Shown in pieces: positions 61,915 to 64,000 of a stretch of DNA of 64,000 nt. The DNA lies in NCBI GenBank assembly GCA_017305535.1, contig JAFKKN010000010.1:62001-126000 (forward strand). The letters run 5' to 3'. Every line of letters begins with the position of its first letter. The first letter of the stretch is position 1. The DNA is from Hyphomicrobiales bacterium. GTDB taxonomy: Bacteria > Pseudomonadota > Alphaproteobacteria > Rhizobiales > Xanthobacteraceae. The notes under the pieces were generated by a model. The model did no database searches, was not told the DNA's origin, and was given only the letters and a program-made list of their open reading frames with translations. A program made the position numbers and the translations under genes.

Positions 61915-62754
61915 ATGATTATCGGATTGGATCACGTCGTCGTTCTCGTCCGCGACATCGAGGCGGCGACATCGGCCTATGCCGTGCTGCTCGGCCGCAA
62001 GCCGGCGTGGCGCAGCGCTGACGAAACGTCCGCGTCGGCATTTTTCACGCTCGACAACATGTCGGTGGAACTGCTGGCGCCAGCGGCGGGCGCGGCAGGC
62101 GATCATATCCGCAGCACCATCGACGCGAACGGCGAGGGACTGGCGAGCCTCTGCCTGCGCGTCGAGGGTATCGCCGACTGGCACCGGCGGCTGGATCGCC
62201 TCAATCTGAAGCCGGAAGCGGTCAGCGACGGTAGCAGCCGCAATCTGCTCGACGGTGCATCGCTGTCGTGGAAGCGCACCCGCGCGGCGACCGACGCGGC
62301 GCATGGCGTGCGGTTGTTTTTTCTCGACATGAATGGTCAACGCCCGGTTTCGGAGGTCAGCACAGATGCGCCGATCACCGGGCTCGATCATGTGGTGGTC
62401 GAGACCGCCGATCCCGAGCGCGCCGCGGCGCTGTACGGTGCGCGGCTCAGGCTCGATATGCGGCTCGATCGTTCGCACGCGGACTGGGGACACCTGATGT
62501 TCTTCCGCTGCGGCGATCTTATCGTCGAGACGGTGAAACGCGCAGGCAAGGATTATTCCGATGGCCGGGACCGGCTGTGGGGGTTGAGTTTTCGTGTCGA
62601 CGATATTGCGGCGGCGCGGAAGCGAATGCTGGCGTCCGGCATCGATGTGTCGGAGCCGCGCGCGGGGCGCAAGCCGGGCACACAAGTGGCGACAGTGCGC
62701 AGCGGCACTTGTGGCGTGCCGACGATTTTGCTTCAGCCGCCGGCGCGAGTGTAA
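61915..62754 (+). CDS. VOC-superfamily (glyoxalase-like) two-domain protein
   Basis: A 279-residue protein from ATG 61915 behind GGGAG. Two VOC repeats start at MIIGLDHVVVLVRDIEAATS and, near residue 155, ITGLDHVVVETADPERAAAL. His in each LDHVVV and an acidic residue at the strand end are candidate metal ligands. It resembles glyoxalase-like or dioxygenase-like proteins of the PF13468/VOC type. Its place at the end of the kinase/enolase-like run suggests it handles an intermediate of the same pathway, but the reaction is unknown. Confidence 0.82.
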   Translation: MIIGLDHVVVLVRDIEAATSAYAVLLGRKPAWRSADETSASAFFTLDNMSVELLAPAAGAAGDHIRSTIDANGEGLASLCLRVEGIADWHRRLDRLNLKPEAVSDGSSRNLLDGASLSWKRTRAATDAAHGVRLFFLDMNGQRPVSEVSTDAPITGLDHVVVETADPERAAALYGARLRLDMRLDRSHADWGHLMFFRCGDLIVETVKRAGKDYSDGRDRLWGLSFRVDDIAAARKRMLASGIDVSEPRAGRKPGTQVATVRSGTCGVPTILLQPPARV

Positions 62755-62778
62755 CGCGGCAAATCATATGCTCTCGGT

Positions 62779-62804
62779 GTCGTCCCCGCCTGCGCGGGGA
62801 CGAC
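62779..62804. repeat. Short palindromic repeat (single hairpin) between convergent genes
   Basis: A perfect 11-base GTCGTCCCCGC stem with loop CTGC, identical to the 57.05 kb copy. It lies 24 bases after the VOC stop and 36 bases before the TauE-like stop, a position that suits a shared terminator. The inverted left flank (GTTGCAGGTC) is on its right here. Confidence 0.8.
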
Positions 62805-62840
62805 GCTTTGCGTGTTGCAGGTCTGCGTACAAAGCCAATT

Positions 62841-63602
62841 CTACTGCATCAAACCGCGCGCGCCTTGCCACAGCAGCGCGGCGGAGATGATGAACAGCAG
62901 CACGTAAGCGATCTGGTAGAACAATCCCGTCGGCGTCTTCCGCACCAGCCAGACGCCAGCAAGGTTCGCGGCAGCGGCGATGGGAAGCAATATCAGCGAC
63001 GTGGTGAAGTTGGCCGTCGTGAACTGGCCGAGCGTGAGGTACGGCCCGATCTTCAGCGCGTTGATCACGGCGAAGAAGATCGTGGTGGTGCCGACCAGCG
63101 TGAGCTTTGGCAGCCGTTGCGGCAGCACGTAAACCTGGAACGGCGGCCCGCCGCCTTGCATCATGAACGAGGTGAAGCCGGACACGCCGCCCCAGAATAT
63201 CCCGCCGGCGACGTGCCCTCTTGTTGGCGCTTCGGCCTTGCGTTGCAGCCACATGTTGGCGACGAAGGCGACGCCGACCAATCCCACGATGATGCGGATG
63301 GTGTCGTCGGAGACGTAGGACGCCGTCAGCCACGCCAGCGCCATACCGGTGAGTGCACCGGGCAGCATGATCTTGAGGTTGGTTGCATCCCAGTCGCGGC
63401 GATAGACGTAGAGCGAAATCAGATCCTGTGTGATCAGCACCGGCAGGATCAGCGCGGCGGCCTCTAACGGCGGCAGATAAAGCGCGACCAGCGGCGTCGC
63501 CGCAGTGCCGATGCCGGCAAACCCGCCTTTCGACAGCCCGAGCAGGATCACCGCTGGAATCGCGACCGCGTAAAAAAACGGTTCAGTGATGAGAGGCGGC
63601 AC
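62841..63602 (-). CDS. TauE/SafE-family membrane transporter
   Basis: A 253-residue polytopic protein starting at GTG 63602. About eight helices are visible; IPAVILLGLSKGGFAGIGTA and the inverted repeat GGVSGFTSFMMQGGGPPFQV are the two family signatures. TauE/SafE proteins export sulfite, sulfoacetate or similar anions. It begins 18 bases after the P450 stop on the same strand and may be co-transcribed with it. The transported anion is unknown. Confidence 0.88.
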   Translation of the reverse strand: MPPLITEPFFYAVAIPAVILLGLSKGGFAGIGTAATPLVALYLPPLEAAALILPVLITQDLISLYVYRRDWDATNLKIMLPGALTGMALAWLTASYVSDDTIRIIVGLVGVAFVANMWLQRKAEAPTRGHVAGGIFWGGVSGFTSFMMQGGGPPFQVYVLPQRLPKLTLVGTTTIFFAVINALKIGPYLTLGQFTTANFTTSLILLPIAAAANLAGVWLVRKTPTGLFYQIAYVLLFIISAALLWQGARGLMQ

Positions 63603-63620
63603 GGTGACTTTCGAGATGCA

Positions 63621-64000
63621 TCACGCGCCGAGCTTGCATGGCACGCTGGTGAAGCCGCGGAAGCGGGCGCGTCCGCCCCGCACCGGTTCGCCGGCCAGTT
63701 CGTAGCGCGGGAAGCGTGCGAGGAAATGCGAGATGGCAATGGCGCCTTCGAGCCGCGCCAGCGCCATGCCGGCGCATTGATGCACGCCGGTGCCGAAGGC
63801 GAGGTGACGGTTCGGCGTCCGTGCGATGTCAAAGCGCTCGGGATCGGGAAACTGCGCCGGGTCGCGATTGGCGGCGCCGATGCACAGCGTCACCGATGTT
63901 TGCGGCGGTAAAGTCACGCCGCCGAGTTCGACGGTTTCGGTGGTCATGCGATTGCCGAGCTGGTTCGAACTTTCGAACCGCAGGATTTCCTCGACGGCGG
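63621..64000 (-). CDS. Cytochrome P450, C-terminal part (continues beyond the window)
   Basis: About 126 C-terminal residues are visible. They include VEEILRF (the segment before the conserved Arg of the K'-helix region), the meander PAQFPDPERFDIAR and the haem-binding loop LAFGTGVHQCAGMALARLEG with the axial Cys. This is a bacterial class I type that normally needs a ferredoxin and reductase. A reductase of that class lies at 55755-56975. The N-terminal two thirds are outside the window, so substrate and subfamily cannot be judged. Confidence 0.93.
   Translation of the reverse strand, partial: AVEEILRFESSNQLGNRMTTETVELGGVTLPPQTSVTLCIGAANRDPAQFPDPERFDIARTPNRHLAFGTGVHQCAGMALARLEGAIAISHFLARFPRYELAGEPVRGGRARFRGFTSVPCKLGA

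Overview
The window is high-G+C DNA (roughly 60-65 percent by eye) from an alphaproteobacterium. Gene content and the mosaic extragenic palindromes (GTCGTCCCCGC/GCGGGGACGAC hairpins, CGTCATTGCGAGCGAAG-type and GTCATGGCCGG-type elements) point to the Bradyrhizobiaceae/Nitrobacteraceae (Bradyrhizobium, Rhodopseudomonas, Afipia and relatives). The species cannot be named from the sequence alone.

Left part (1-7.2 kb): the end of a substrate-binding protein, a complete LIV-type ABC transporter (two ATPases, two permeases) and two catabolic enzymes, a TfdB-like phenol monooxygenase and a hydroxyquinol 1,2-dioxygenase. This looks like one uptake-and-ring-cleavage operon for a phenolic compound. It is followed by a decayed IS3-family transposase and a decayed tyrosine-integrase-like gene lying against the 3' end of tRNA-Gln(UUG), the pattern of an old island integration site. 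From 7.4 to 14.5 kb: a LysR/YeiH divergent pair, then a minus-strand group (substrate-binding protein, KstD-like flavoprotein, SDR, IclR regulator). From 15 to 23.5 kb: a histone-H1-like protein, HtpG, an AhpD-like protein, a LysR regulator, an NAD-binding epimerase-like protein, a cysteine desulfurase, a Tat-exported transglutaminase-like protein and a TlpA-like thioredoxin.

Centre (23.7-35.9 kb): a full selenocysteine module. It contains a respiratory formate dehydrogenase whose alpha subunit reads through an in-frame UGA (residue 200) with a SECIS-like hairpin, its beta and gamma subunits, FdhE, SelA, a Sel1-repeat protein, SelB, tRNA-Sec (selC), two unknown proteins, and convergent SelD. 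Several junctions from selA onward are ATGA overlaps. The most unusual point is that selC lies entirely inside the open selB frame, whose stop codon comes after the tRNA and overlaps the start of the next gene.

Right part (36-64 kb): an acyl-CoA synthetase, a GT39-like membrane glycosyltransferase, a cytoplasmic molybdopterin oxidoreductase coupled to an isopropylmalate-dehydrogenase-like enzyme and a Zn alcohol dehydrogenase, a CLC-CBS chloride channel, a serine hydrolase, an aldo/keto reductase, a DMT exporter, an Lrp regulator divergent from a pyruvate-dehydrogenase-E1-like (MdeB-like) enzyme with a perfect palindrome between them, an aldehyde dehydrogenase with a strong terminator, an enoyl-CoA hydratase and a ferredoxin reductase. 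Next come a PfkB kinase divergent from a glutamate dehydrogenase / APH-type kinase / enolase-like / VOC run, a TauE/SafE transporter and the C-terminal part of a cytochrome P450 that runs off the window. The enolase paralogue keeps its metal and acid/base residues but has altered substrate-loop residues, so that run may be a pathway with an unassigned substrate.
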